Shown here: piece after piece, positions 1 through 10,950 of the stretch | How the letters are laid out: every line of letters starts with the position of its first letter | Position numbering within the stretch: position 1 is the stretch's first letter | The notes under the pieces: generated by a model | What the model was told of the DNA's origin: nothing | Database searches by the model: none | The model's input: only the letters and a program-made list of their open reading frames with translations | DNA from: Aotearoamyces nothofagi | Lineage: Eukaryota; Ascomycota; Leotiomycetes; Leotiales; Tympanidaceae | Reading direction: 5' to 3' | Length of the DNA stretch: 64,000 nucleotides | NCBI GenBank assembly: GCA_015345905.1 | Contig: JADDTR010000018.1 | Span: 124,361 to 188,360, forward strand | Position numbers and translations under genes: made by a program

Positions 1-1526
1 ATGCGTTTGATAATTCTACTGTAGAATACATGGTTGAACGCGGCCATAACGTGGAATGGGTTGCAGTGGGACCGAGCTCCGTGCAGGGGCTTAGGAGACT
101 GTCAAATGGCACTTTCGAGGCGGCTAGTGAACCAAGACAAAAAAACAGTGGTGGTTTTGCGATATAGAATATTCTTAATTAGAGGCAGGCTATTTGACGG
201 GATTATACCCAATATAGAAGTTCGTCAGCCTTCTGATTACGTGTGTTAGGTGATGTATGCCTATATTTAGGGTTATATAGAACATTTTCCAGCTATAGTC
301 AATCAAAGATTCATCAAGTTCTTAGCCAATAACTGACAGGAGGGGGTTGTTCTTTACACAGCGTTTACAGTGTGATAAGTTTCGACGAAATGACCCATCT
401 CACAAATGCACAGAGAAACGTTCCAGTAGAAGAGATGATGTCAATGCTATTAGCCAGTCTGAGCGTGACGGTACGGAATAGGAGCCATCATCCGTTCTAA
501 TATAATGCAGCACCTGTCTTTCAGTACGGCAGACTAAGGAGCATTCATAACGTCTGGCGTTGCTTTGAATGACGCTGCAATGCTTAACAATACGGTCAGT
601 AAGTCCTCATGCAATCTATTATGGGTATAGAAGACGTACCGTATGATAATTACGTCCAAATAAACCGGTCTATTCATCTATGGTATAGACCACCAGGCTA
701 TGCCATTCCTTCGGACTTCATTACTCTCTCTCTCTGACCCTGAAGATTCTCTAGCCATGTAATAGTTGGCATTCCTAGGAAGAGTATGCCGACATTGATA
801 TTACGGCTCGGGGCGGAACAGCTGGGCGTTCACTATCTAGGCCATGATTTGGACCCCCAATGCTGCTCGCAACGCTCCTGCCATGAATTCACAGAGCATT
901 CGTACCGAGTGGAGAAGCATAGCTTTCAAGCGTTTGGATAGAGGTGCTTCCACTCGCATTTCGAGAACATCTCCTCCTCCGGCTGCCTTGCAAAGATCTT
1001 CGATACGCCATAAAGGACAAGGAGTATGAGAGGCGTGAGCGTCGACAGAGCATAGCTGAAGTTGACGAGAGTAGTGATGAAGATTAGGAGATTGAGGATC
1101 AGGGAGCCAAGGTTGCTGAGAGCCATTGGAAGAAGGACAAGTCGCGCCTCTGCGCGAGACGGTTCTTGCGGGAGCTCTGTCTTGTTCCCTCCGACTATGT
1201 CCAATGCATTGTGTAGGTGCAGCTCGAACCTCGAGGTCGCAATGTTAATGCGATTATCGGTTGGTCTCAGGTCGTTCGTTACTGCGTCGTTCGTTATTTT
1301 ACGGCCATAGCGCCGAGGTACAGGGGGTTCAGGGCACTTGCCTCCCTGACGGGTAAATGGCTTACTAAATGGCCATTGGGCCTAGCATTGAAGCGTCGCT
1401 GTCGAGGCGGTAAATCCCAGCAGTTTCGCTATTTGAAGAGAACCAGCTTTAGCACACTGGAAACGAGCAGTTATGAATTCATGTTGCTTGTAGTTCTGCA
1501 GTCTCTGATGATGACTCACTCTTATC
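1..1526. other. Spacer with no supported gene
   Basis: No reading frame here resembles a known family. Around 950-1210 the plus strand has an interrupted, charged ORF-like stretch (acidic run DESSDE, then a basic part ending near 1216) that could be a decayed gene, but nothing identifies it. A short CT run lies near 725-737. The rest has no visible structure. Confidence 0.5.
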
Positions 1527-3437
1527 ATGTCTGAAGTTTCTCTCGAGCTTGACCGGCTTAAACTATCATGTACTACTGCCAAGACTAGATTGACTGTCAC
1601 ATCCATTCTCAAGCTGAAGTGCTCGGATCCACACGTTTGCTCACTCCCTGCTGAGGACCTGCTTGAGCTGTTGATATCAGGCAATGCCTGGGTCTCTCGT
1701 GGAAGAGCCTGTTGTCTAGACTTCAGATTTTTCTCTAGCGAAGGATACCTGGATGAAGCGCTAAATCCTGACCTTCTGGAGCAGCTTGCACAGTCTCTAC
1801 GAGATGCACCTGTAAGTCTCATACGAAGCCTCTGTGCCTCTATACTAACATAATGCAGTTATGGCGGCAGTTATTCTTGTCTCCTACACTTGAATTCCCG
1901 GATGGTCATGGAGCTGCTGGCTCTCATCCTGGGTTCTCCATCAAAGTCAACCATATTCTGCCACAGGTTTCACCTAAAGGGAGCGTCGACAACTCTGTAT
2001 TTTCTCAATCATGGATTCATCCCGATGACTCTATTACGACGTTAGAGTTGGAGAGAATAGACATCAATCTCTCTTTTGTACCCTTTCTAAGAAAGAAGAG
2101 CCAGTCATTGAAGCGACGGAGACTTTCTACAGAATTTATGCTTCTAGATGGTACACAGGATGCTAATGGTGACGTTTCCGGCCCAGAGGACGGCTTTACA
2201 GACGTAGGATATAGTAATTTCCTTGATCTTAAGGAAACCTCTCTTGTGTTCGGCAAGTCTAAGACTACCCAGCCTTTGGAGCAGCCCGTTAGTCTCGAGA
2301 CATGGCATAGTATTCCTTTTGAAAAGGATGATGATATACTTCATAATGATATGTTGCTTTACCACACTGAAAATACTGTCCCATCACTTATAAGTCAATC
2401 ATCAGTCAAGCCTCCACTGGATCTTCAATCATCTCAAGGATACCGCAGGAAACTCCGTCACTGTCTCGAATCAGATGATCCTGAGAGCTTTCCTAACCTT
2501 GACTTCAGTTCTGTGCAAAGATTTATGGATGCCGCATTTCGCACTCTCGTTGGTGGATGTCAAACAAAGTATATTCCAGCAATTAAGATTTGGCGGCCTC
2601 ATCCATGTAATTCGCTTTCAGATATTGGACCTTCATTGTGGAGTCCAGGATTTCTGCAGGTAATACTCATCTGAGACATCTTCACGATTCCGTAATATAT
2701 TGGCGCCTTATAACAATCAGTAGGGAATGGCAAGACGTTCACGATTTCTTCCAATTGTAGCTAACGCTCTTTCCACTTCCCTTATGCGCAATGCTCAGTC
2801 GCCCAGCTTGCGCCAGAAGCTCCAGAGTCTACGTTCATTCCATTTGCAGTCTACAATAAAGGAAGATCAGGCAGCACCAGATGAAGATCGAAATCCAGAT
2901 TCGCGAAGTGCAAAGAGTGATAATTATATTAGTCAGGTTGTACGGGCACAGCTATCCAGGATGATGCAGGTGTCACTATATGATCCGATGGCTGCTCGTC
3001 GTCTACTACCACTACACACAGATGGCGAGCCCCATACCGCTACAAGGATAATAGGAGACTTTGAGATGATCATGGGCGATGATGGTAGGTCTAATGATAC
3101 TAGTGAGGAGCATCAATCATTAAAGGCCGACCTCCTTAACTTTACCGAGGATGGAGAATTTGAAGATCTCCTGAACAAAGATGAATATGGATGGTGGGAG
3201 GATGGAGGGTTCTACGATCTTCTTGATGAGGATCAGATCTCCGGTGATGATGATGTTTTAGACCAACTATTATTTGAGCCGTGTCGGATGGAGACGGCAA
3301 CACAGCTTGAAAGTACCACGAGGGGTGTTATGAGGAATAAGGAATCGGGAGAAGAGGGCTTGCTTGAAGGCTTCTTGGGCGATTGGAATTTTACAATAGA
3401 ATCGCCACAAATAGATAATCAAAAGATGTTACTCTAG
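1527..3437 (+). CDS. Unrecognised acidic protein, 599 aa, 3 exons
   Basis: I do not recognise this protein. The model is ATG at 1527 with exons 1527-1811, 1859-2659 and 2724-3437. Both introns are GT-AG and phase 0, and the total closes in frame at 599 codons plus stop. The N-terminal 95 residues look folded and include SILKLKCSDPHVC. The middle is Ser-rich with a basic patch KSQSLKRRRLS, a possible nuclear localisation signal. The last 240 residues are mixed, then strongly acidic, with DEYGWWEDGGFYDLLDEDQ-like segments that could be a protein-binding or activation region. There is no signal peptide or membrane segment. Spacers flank it on both sides, so context gives no hint. The open frames across three exons make a real gene likely; the function is unknown. 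Confidence 0.7.
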
Positions 3438-4261
3438 GATCCCGGTTTTCAACGGTTATGAGCCAGTCTAAGTCGCAAAGATTGCCTCTCTGCTGATGAA
3501 ACCTCGATCTTTTTATGCGTAGAGTTGAGTAACTGCCAAGGTAATAATAGTTGGGGAAAGTCGCGAAGTGCTCATCCTGGTCAATGCTGCGACATGACGT
3601 AGTTGACGACTGGACAAGAGCTATACAGATATCCCACATCCCACAGCCGCCATTCTATTCAAACCTAACACATTGTGACAGTTGACACCAAACCCACCGA
3701 GGATGGACTGGAAACCCAAATCCACAGCAACGGAAAGTCTCCTGAGGTATCTCCTGATATGGCGATAAGCCCATCCCAACCCTCGTGCCATTATCAGATC
3801 GGACTTTGCGCACCGTGTCCTCAAGCGCAAATCTCTTCCCAATATATATTTTCCCTCTGGATTTTATCTAATCAATCTACCCGTCAAGCATCGGACATCT
3901 GCGCCAGATTCCGTGATATCGCATATTGCTACTGCTCCCTCATACCGTCGCACCTTCATTTTGCAGAACAGCGCAAGCAGCTTCTCCCTCGACGCCCTGC
4001 TTATCGTTAATTCTGCCCCTCACGACCGCCCACGTTTTTTTTTATCAGATCGCAGCTTTAGTAAGAGAGTCGGCAGCCTGAGAGAGGACCTCACGGAACT
4101 TGAGAGCAGACATAGCATGGCAGCATAGAGACACGAGCAACACCCCCTCCGGCTCCTCAGCGTCTACGCATACGCACTTGACGCGTGCGTAGATCTCCAG
4201 TTCCTTGAGGCTTTCTTTCTTTGTAATCTGTACATATTGGAGAGAGGGAAAAATAGACGGC
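3438..4261. other. Intergenic spacer upstream of the DUF1279 gene
   Basis: Short ORFs are present but none has family resemblance or clear splice support. The stretch probably holds the 3' UTR of the upstream gene and the promoter and leader of the DUF1279 gene. Confidence 0.5.
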
Positions 4262-5417
4262 ATGGCATCGGTATTGACGACGACGCGAGGGCTGGCGCGC
4301 ATGGCGCTGGCGCAGAACGGCGCAGCATATGCGAGCGGACTGAGAGGAGGGATGATGTTTTCGAACCCCGTGGGACTGTCGAGCGCCGTGCGGATGTCGG
4401 CGGGGAGAGGCGCGGCGTATACCCACGCAGCAGCGGCGGGCAGGGCAGCGAGGACGGCGACGAAGAAGACGGCAACTACGACGTTCACGCGCAACGCGGC
4501 GCCCGCTCCCACTCCCAGATCGCTCCTGCAGCAGATACGAAGCCGCCTCTTCCACTCGTCGAGGCCTCGTCGCTCCGAGGCAAGGTTGAACCCGACGCCG
4601 CACCTCAACTCGCCCAAGGAATCCTTATCGCTATCGCAGCGGATGAAGAAGCTCTCGAGGGAATACGGGTGGGCCACGCTGGGCGTGTATATCACACTGA
4701 GCGTTCTGGATTTCCCGTTCTGCTACCTGCTGGTGGTGTCTCTGGGCACTGATAGGATAGGTAAGCCGAGACCTGCGTTTCCTGTTTTTTCGGGCTCGAG
4801 CTGTGGATTTCATACCATACATCATCTGCGGAGTGGGCGTAAACGCCTGGCTACCAGAGAAGACATGTAGCGGATTGAAAGCCGTGGCTCTATATCCCGG
4901 CCGTTGGCACAGCTGGGTTTATTCATCATTGTATAGCAGGCGCCGGTTGGGCTCATGCACGCACTAACATCTTGCTCACAGGGCGGTGGGAACACAACGT
5001 CATCTCAGCAGTCAAGAAAGCCATCCCCGACTCGGTGAAGACGGCATGGCACGAGTGGAGGACGGCGATGAAGAAGACCGAGCTGGAAGTCCTCGGCGGC
5101 GAGGACGCCAACGCCCAGGTCGAGCTGGCCGGCCGCTCTGCAGACGAGGCCGCGGCGCCGAACAAGACGGACGCAAGTGAGTTACTCCTCCCTCCCCCCT
5201 CCCCCCGTGCTCCCCGAACCAGAAGCTGACAGGCGCAGGCCTCGCGACGCAGCTGGCTCTGGCATACGCGATCCACAAGTCGCTCATCCTCATCCGGGTG
5301 CCCCTCACGGCCGCCATCACGCCCAAGATAGTCAAGGTGCTCGCGGGCTGGGGCTGGGACGTCAGCAGGAAGGTGGCCGTGGCGGCAAGGGCGGCCAGCA
5401 AGGCCGGTAAGCCCTGA
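4262..5417 (+). CDS. DUF1279 (FAM210/Nat2-like) mitochondrial membrane protein
   Basis: Three exons, 4262-4760, 4982-5176 and 5239-5417, give 290 aa. The ATG at 4262 is preferred over upstream in-frame codons because it opens a typical mitochondrial presequence rich in Arg, Ala, Ser and Thr with no acidic residues. The DUF1279 core begins near residue 140 with SREYGWATLGVYITLS and the conserved LDFPFCYLLVVSLGTDRIG. It continues across intron 1 as GRWEHNVISAVKKAIPDSVK and then MKKTELEVLGG. The last exon carries the conserved tail LATQLALAYAIHKSLILIR and VPLTAAITPKIVKVL. Family members (human FAM210A/B, yeast Nat2) are small mitochondrial membrane proteins linked to mitochondrial translation and homeostasis; the older N-acetyltransferase name for Nat2 has little support. 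The third codon positions are very GC-rich compared with the upstream gene. Family assignment is firm, exact role is not. Confidence 0.88.
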
Positions 5418-6305
5418 GGCGGAGGAAGAAAGGCCCCCGGGGTGGAGTATGGTGTATCGGACTGTGCAACGTCTGTCCCTACGTAGCGAAACCCCAGCGT
5501 GCCGAGAAAAGTAAATTGGGTACTCTGGATTTAAGCATCATAAAACAAATGCACGCATCAATATCTCCTATGCTGTTCTATAAGTCGTGTTCTATCTATA
5601 CCCACTCCTAAACACTCTCGACCCCCCTCCCATTGAAGAATCACGCCCGTATCGTCGCCCTCACGCCTCGTTTTGAAAAAAAAAAAAAGAGTCTTCTCTA
5701 ACGGCGTAACAGAGTGCCCCCGTGGGATGGCGCGGCCTGGTGGGCTTCCTTCTCGGCGCGGAGCGAGGGAGGGGAAGGGGAAGGGAAAAGGCCGGATATG
5801 GAGCTCCCGCTCGGGCAGGTCCTGCGCTCTTGGTCTGGTCCTTCCTCGTTTCTGCGCGGTGGGCTGCCGGGGATGGAAGAGAGGAGCCTCTCCCGCCGAT
5901 GACTGACTGACGGGCAAGGCGCGCCGGTTTGTCCCAAGGGCTCGCGCCGGTATGAGAGCGGGGCATTTCAGGCTTCTGCGCCCAGAAGGCTGGGAAGCTT
6001 GCTTGGTTAATAGATCATGCGGTCACATTCAGATGCATTTCATGGTTTATGATATAAGGGGAGAAAGTCTGGCATTTATTATTCATACTTGGATGTCACA
6101 GCTCGTAAGCCAGCATCTCGTACTATGGTAGTAACAACCTTTCCTATGATATCCAAACTCCGATATCCAATTCTCCCCATTCACTCGGCGTTTATTATTC
6201 ATACTTGCATGTCACAGCTTGTCAAATCGTAAGCTAGCATCTCGTACTATAGTAGCAGCCTTATGAGACCCAAACCCCCTCCATTCACGTCTCCGGACTT
6301 GGTAA
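5418..6305. other. Spacer with A-tract and a partial direct duplication
   Basis: The spacer lies between a plus-strand gene and the minus-strand LPMO gene, so it holds two 3' ends. A run of about 12 A lies at 5676-5687, and a purine-rich GGGAAGGGG stretch near 5765-5790. A duplicated segment (6075-6132 and 6191-6257) is described separately. Confidence 0.6.
6075..6257. repeat. Diverged direct duplication, two copies of about 60 bp
   Basis: Copy 1 (6075-6132) and copy 2 (6191-6257) share TTTATTATTCATACTT, ATGTCACAGCT, CGTAAGC, AGCATCTCGTACTAT and AGTAG in the same order. Copy 2 has about nine extra bases after CACAGCTTG. The copies are about 116 bp apart, start to start, just past the stop codon of the LPMO gene, so they may lie in its 3' UTR. 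Confidence 0.8.
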
Positions 6306-7748
6306 TTAGCTGGAAGATTCCGTTACGGGGATGATCTCAAGCGACGTCGGCGACACTTGTCCAGACCTCGAGGTTGATACGCTCTCAACCGTCGTCGACG
6401 ATGTTGTTGGTGTGTAAACGGTACCGAGGGTTGTTGGTAGGCTTTGCGTGACGCCGATGAAGCCGCTCGGGGTTGCTGTAGCGGGGATCAGTGTGCTGGT
6501 TACGGTTACCAAGACGGTACTCAATGGCGATAGGGTCGTGTAGGATGTCATACCGGCGGTGCTTGTGCTGTTAGATGTGTCAGTCGCGGACGCAGATCCC
6601 GTGACCATGCTCGCTGGTGACGACGAACTTGCTACAGCGACGGAGCTGCTTGAGGAGTTGATGGCAGATCCGGATCCACAGGAGCCAAACGCAGCCTGGC
6701 AACCTTGTGCTATGCTACAGTGAGCTGTAGTGTTTCCGCACCATCCCCACCGAGAGCAGCAGCCACCGAAGACATTTTCTGCACCCTTGCAGGTCTGTGT
6801 TCCACTGCACTGGCCGTCCTTGCTGGTTGAGACGATGCCTGTAGAGGAAGTGCCGGAAGTTGTTGGGGTAGCTGCGCTGGTCAAGAGGGTTGTAGGGACG
6901 GTGAGGAAGACACTGGGAGTTGTAGCAATCACCGAGCTGGTTGCTGCTTGACTGCTAGCTACTGTCGAGGCGGAGGTTGCTACCGCTGCTGGACTTTCTG
7001 CGGCTGGTGAAGCTGATGCTGAAGATGACGACACTAGAGATCCACTACCTGATGCTGAGCCGCCATTCCCGGTGACAGCTTGGCAGGTTCCTGTAACTCC
7101 GCCGGTTGAGGTGCTGAGTGTCGTAACATCTTCTGCGGGGCCTGGGTCGGGGAACTCGAGGTCTGTAGTCTCGATTGTCGAGCACCCGTTGCCGATGTTG
7201 GCCACGAAGATTGTAGGCCGTGCTGAGAAGGCCACTCCATCTCTCTTGCTGCTGCTGCCACCTCCGGTGATTGTCACAGACGCACAGTTCATGTACATCT
7301 CACGGTTGCCTACCTTATTAAACCAGGTCCATGCGAACAGGGTGGTGTCAGTAGTAGCTGGTGCGTCGCTTGGGACCGTGAAGTCGAAACTTGGTACAAG
7401 GGGGCAGTTACCGATATAGGAGTGGATCACAGTGAAGGTGACGCCCTTGTCGTAACTAAGGGATGCCTGGCAGGATCCGCCGTCATGGGATGCTCCCCCC
7501 TCGATGGTGAAGTTGTAGGACTCTCCAGCCTTCCACGTGGCTACGCTTTGGCCGGCGGGGGTGCCTAGGTCGGACTGGTAGCCGTTGCAGAGTTCTCCGT
7601 TAGTAGCAGCGAGAGGGTCCACTAGACTGTAGTCGATATTGGTAGCAAAGACATTGCCCTTGTATCTTAACGCGGGGGGATAGCTCATATCCATATGAGC
7701 TTCGATGCCGGCGGCCAGCGCCAGCATAAGGATCGTGTTCAACTGCAT
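6306..7748 (-). CDS. Secreted AA11 lytic polysaccharide monooxygenase with CBM18
   Basis: Single exon, 480 aa from the ATG at 7748; an upstream in-frame TTG was not used. Residues 1-17 are a signal peptide ending GIEA, so cleavage exposes His18, the first ligand of the copper-binding histidine brace. The second ligand is His88 in GGASHDGGSC, and the axial Tyr lies in REMYMNC. These features define AA11, copper enzymes that oxidatively cleave chitin. After the catalytic domain comes a Ser/Thr-rich linker, then a chitin-binding CBM18 (hevein-like) module with eight cysteines, recognisable by GGCCSRWGWCG. A second long Ser/Thr/Val-rich tail follows, probably O-glycosylated and perhaps wall-retained. 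There is no obvious GPI signal. Expected role: secreted, remodelling or degrading fungal-wall or insect chitin with chitinases. Family and active-site assignment are strong. Confidence 0.95.
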   Translation of the reverse strand: MQLNTILMLALAAGIEAHMDMSYPPALRYKGNVFATNIDYSLVDPLAATNGELCNGYQSDLGTPAGQSVATWKAGESYNFTIEGGASHDGGSCQASLSYDKGVTFTVIHSYIGNCPLVPSFDFTVPSDAPATTDTTLFAWTWFNKVGNREMYMNCASVTITGGGSSSKRDGVAFSARPTIFVANIGNGCSTIETTDLEFPDPGPAEDVTTLSTSTGGVTGTCQAVTGNGGSASGSGSLVSSSSASASPAAESPAAVATSASTVASSQAATSSVIATTPSVFLTVPTTLLTSAATPTTSGTSSTGIVSTSKDGQCSGTQTCKGAENVFGGCCSRWGWCGNTTAHCSIAQGCQAAFGSCGSGSAINSSSSSVAVASSSSPASMVTGSASATDTSNSTSTAGMTSYTTLSPLSTVLVTVTSTLIPATATPSGFIGVTQSLPTTLGTVYTPTTSSTTVESVSTSRSGQVSPTSLEIIPVTESSS

Positions 7749-8590
7749 TTTGCTTTGCAGTAGCAAAGGGTTCGATTGTCTGGTCTGCAGAGGATTGATC
7801 GTGGTTCTTATTTTGTATTCCGACCGGCGGAAAAGTATTCAGTCTGATTGAGTGTTGTGTGCTAGGTGGTGTGTGTTCTAGGTGGTGTGTGTTGATCGTA
7901 GATGTGGAGTAAGAGAAGGTACGAGAGTATGTAGATATAGACTCTTAAAACATTATAATTGAACAGAAGAGTAGAACAGTGGAGCAACTTACAAGCCAAG
8001 GGCTCGAGACTGTTCATGTGCTTATATATGAAAGAGAACAATGGGTTCGAAGTCAATACAGTTCGACAATGACCCGTGACAAATGAAGCGAAAAAATCAA
8101 TGGCCATTGACACATACTGGATAGAGGGCAGCAAGAAAAGAATTCAACAATGCTCCAGATTGAAGTGAATCCATTGATCAAAGAGTCCAACAAGGAATCA
8201 CGATAGAATAAAAGAAAAGAGAAAATCGAGGGCGGGCTGCAAAAGCACATCAGACGCATCGCCATTGACAAAGGAGTGCACGGAGAAAGGACCGTAGCCA
8301 ATGACAGACGTGCCGACGCATCGAAGTGTGACAAGCAGAGGCAGGAGAAAGAGAAGGGATGCGATGCCGGGTGGCCGTATACAAAGCCAGACAGCTCCAG
8401 AGGCGCACCGAAGCAAAACAGCTGCGACAGCGTCCCGCGCGAGATGGACTTGGGAGGTGAGCTGGAAGGTGTACAGTACATATGTACGTCGAGTAGCGCC
8501 CGCGAGAGGTTGTCAGCAAGTCGTTTATGGCGAAACGCGAACGAAGAAACAGTGAACAGGCGAGCAGCAGAACAACGCAGGACAATGCTT

Positions 8591-8722
8591 CCAGAACACT
8601 GCAGAACACTGCAGAACATGCAGAACATGCAGAACACAGACCAGGACACGGGCCCTGAAACTGCATCGTCGAGAGAGACGTGTTCTTTCTACAGAACAGA
8701 GCAGAACAGAGCAGAACAGAGC
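8591..8722. repeat. AGAACA-rich short tandem repeats
   Basis: Two arrays share the core CAGAACA: GCAGAACACT and GCAGAACATG units at 8591-8640, then three to four AGAACAGAGC units at about 8693-8722. Unit identity is near perfect, as expected of recent slippage. Confidence 0.85.
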
Positions 8723-10108
8723 CGTGGTCGCTGAACTATCCATGGTCCAATATCAATGGCAATTGGTGGCTCTGAACAAGAGCCGTGCCTAGAAACAGCT
8801 CTCAGGCCGGACGAGAGTGATGATGGGGCACGCGATCAAAGACGGGAGTCGCGAGCTGCTGCAGACAACAAGCTCGGGACAATTCCTGCATAGATAGACA
8901 TGGTGACTGCTTGATAAGAGAGTGAGGAATTGGGGATATAATAGCGATGAAGGATCAAGGGAGGGAGAGGGAGGGAGAGACCGCGAGACCTGTTGTCTCG
9001 ATGGCCGCGCATCTCACCCGCATCCTCGCATTCATTACCTACGTCACTTGCATGACAGCGAACCCAACAATTTAAAGCTGCCACAAATCCCGCTTCACAG
9101 GAGACAGCACTCGATCAACCCGACTCGAGCCATACTTGTGTTTCTCTATTGAAATTTAAGCCGATTCATCATGGCTGCAGCTACCAACACCAAGCTCGTG
9201 GATATAGAGCCTGGCGGCGAGAACACGCAGCTTGCAACCGGCGCATTCGAAAGGAAGTTGAAGCGTGGTGGACGTGCACTTTGTTTTTACAGAATCACCG
9301 TGTAAAAGGTGCGCGATCTGTTTGTGCACGGCTACATTGCCAATGTGTCGAGACTGTGCGTGCGGTAAATCAAGATGGAGAGACCGATAACCGGTGCGTT
9401 GCGGCAGGTATGGATGGATATATGCTGTATCACAGAGATGCAGCAGCAGCTCAGCCGAGGGCCGGATCAAGAGCGGCAAACCCGCAGGCAGGCCTGGTGG
9501 TGTTTTGCCAGTATCCGGCGCGCACGCAGTGTTGGATACCCGGAGATGGACGATGGCATCGCATCGGCTGCTGTGGGATGGATATATGACAGAGACACGA
9601 GCACAAACGTGTTGTTCCACCTCCCGGCTGTAGCCGGCAATGCGTCCTGCAGCAGCGCTGATACTTCCTCGGGCCTCTGCAGTGGCATCTGCATCTGTAC
9701 AGATGTCCAGGCTGCAGGCCAGGGCTCCGCTGTTTTCGCGGGACTGGAATCCATCGTATGCGGGTATGTCTGGGCAGGAGGAAGTTGCACGCACTGAAGC
9801 AGGACGGCCAGTGCTACCTAGTCTCACGCCTGGCCTGGTAGGGGCAGAACAAGCACGGCAATGCTGTACTGTACGTGGGTTACATGCGTGCTGGTACTTG
9901 GCTGGTACTTGGCCCTGTTATATAAGAAGGTAGCCAGCCAGCCCCGGGTACCCGCCGCACTGCGCTTAACTGGAGTTGAGGTCCTGTACAGTACTGTGTG
10001 TTGCCGTGCCGTGTCGACGGGCACCGGCTGCTGCGGAACCCCGCACCGTCTCGAGCTGGCGGGCAGCGAATCGCAGCCTGGGCAGATAATGCGAATCAAG
10101 GCCGGCGG

Positions 10109-10185
10109 CCAATCGCCAGCCAATCGCCAGCCAATCGCCAGCCAGCGATCATCAGCCAGTGGCGAGGGGGCCACTGTCAGCCAAT
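10109..10185 (+). promoter_or_regulatory. CCAAT-box array, three boxes at 11-bp spacing plus a fourth
   Basis: CCAAT occurs at 10109, 10120 and 10131 in an AATCGCCAGCC tandem unit, with a fourth at 10181. The 11-bp period places the first three on one face of the helix. CCAAT is the known site of the fungal HAP (CBC) complex. The array lies about 2 kb upstream of the acetyl-CoA synthetase start, so any control of that gene is inference. Confidence 0.4.
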
Positions 10186-10734
10186 TACCGGAGAGCCATT
10201 GAGGATGCTTGGCGGTCAGCTCCGGCAATACAGCCTGCTGAGCAGCAGAGGGAGGCACAGCAGGCAGGCATCGTGGGCAACAGTCAGCAACGGCGCGCGA
10301 GGGGATCCCTATTGCCGTACCGGCTGGCACGGAGTCCGTACGGGATATCGGAGCACGGATGGGGAGGGAGGCACTGTAGACGGATATACTGTGCGGCTGC
10401 TACTGGCTCGAGTGGCTCCAGCTTGCAGGTGCATGTACTCTCCGCCGTCGCCGTCGCCGTCGCAGCATGGCTCCCCGCTACCCCGTACAATACGCAATCC
10501 TGCCATGCGCTATGGGCTCGGGTGGCCGGGAAATGGTTGGGCCGCTACTCCCCAGGCTGCCTGGGAATGGCGGTTCGGGGCGCTGGGAGCGAGGGAGCGA
10601 GGGGGGCGTGGGAGTGTTGGGGAGAGGGGGGAGGGGGGTCTGGCTTTGGGGTCTGGCTCTGGCTTTGGCAGGTGGGCGCTGTGGGGAGGGAGAGAGAGAG
10701 ACACTCAGCGTTGGGATCCGAGGAGCCAGTCAGG

Positions 10735-10950
10735 GGGGCAGGGTGGCAGGGTGGCAGGGTGCACAGTGACTGGATTGTATCACTGCGCAGGAGGGATGTA
10801 GTGGTAAGGATGTACAGTAGTCGTAAGGATGTAGTCGTAAGGATGGAAGGATGGAAGGATGTAAGGTACTGTACCCAGTCCTACAGTAAGGATGCAGTGT
10901 AGTGTAGTGCAGTGTAGTGTAGTGTACTGCACTGCACTGCACTGTAGATG
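10735..10950. repeat. Cluster of short tandem repeats (GGCAGGGT, GTAAGGATG, GTAGT, CTGCA)
   Basis: Successive short arrays with units of 5-9 bp follow each other without unique sequence: GGGTGGCA repeats, GTAAGGATG/GGAAGGATG repeats, then GTAGTGTAGTGCAGT and ACTGCACTGCACTG. This looks like layered slippage and not a coding or mobile sequence. Confidence 0.8.

Noticed and set aside
4045-4695. Minus-strand ORF opposite the DUF1279 gene
   Set aside because: It mirrors the GC-rich coding exon of the conserved DUF1279 protein and has no independent support.
8053-8734. Overlapping ORFs of 138-198 codons on both strands around the AGAACA repeats
   Set aside because: Cys/Leu/Ser-rich translations come from tandem repeats, with no family match or start-site support.
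9171-9305. 43-codon ORF with good ATG context in the repeat-rich interval
   Set aside because: It is short, without homology or splice signals. It could be an upstream ORF of an unknown transcript but cannot be supported as a gene.
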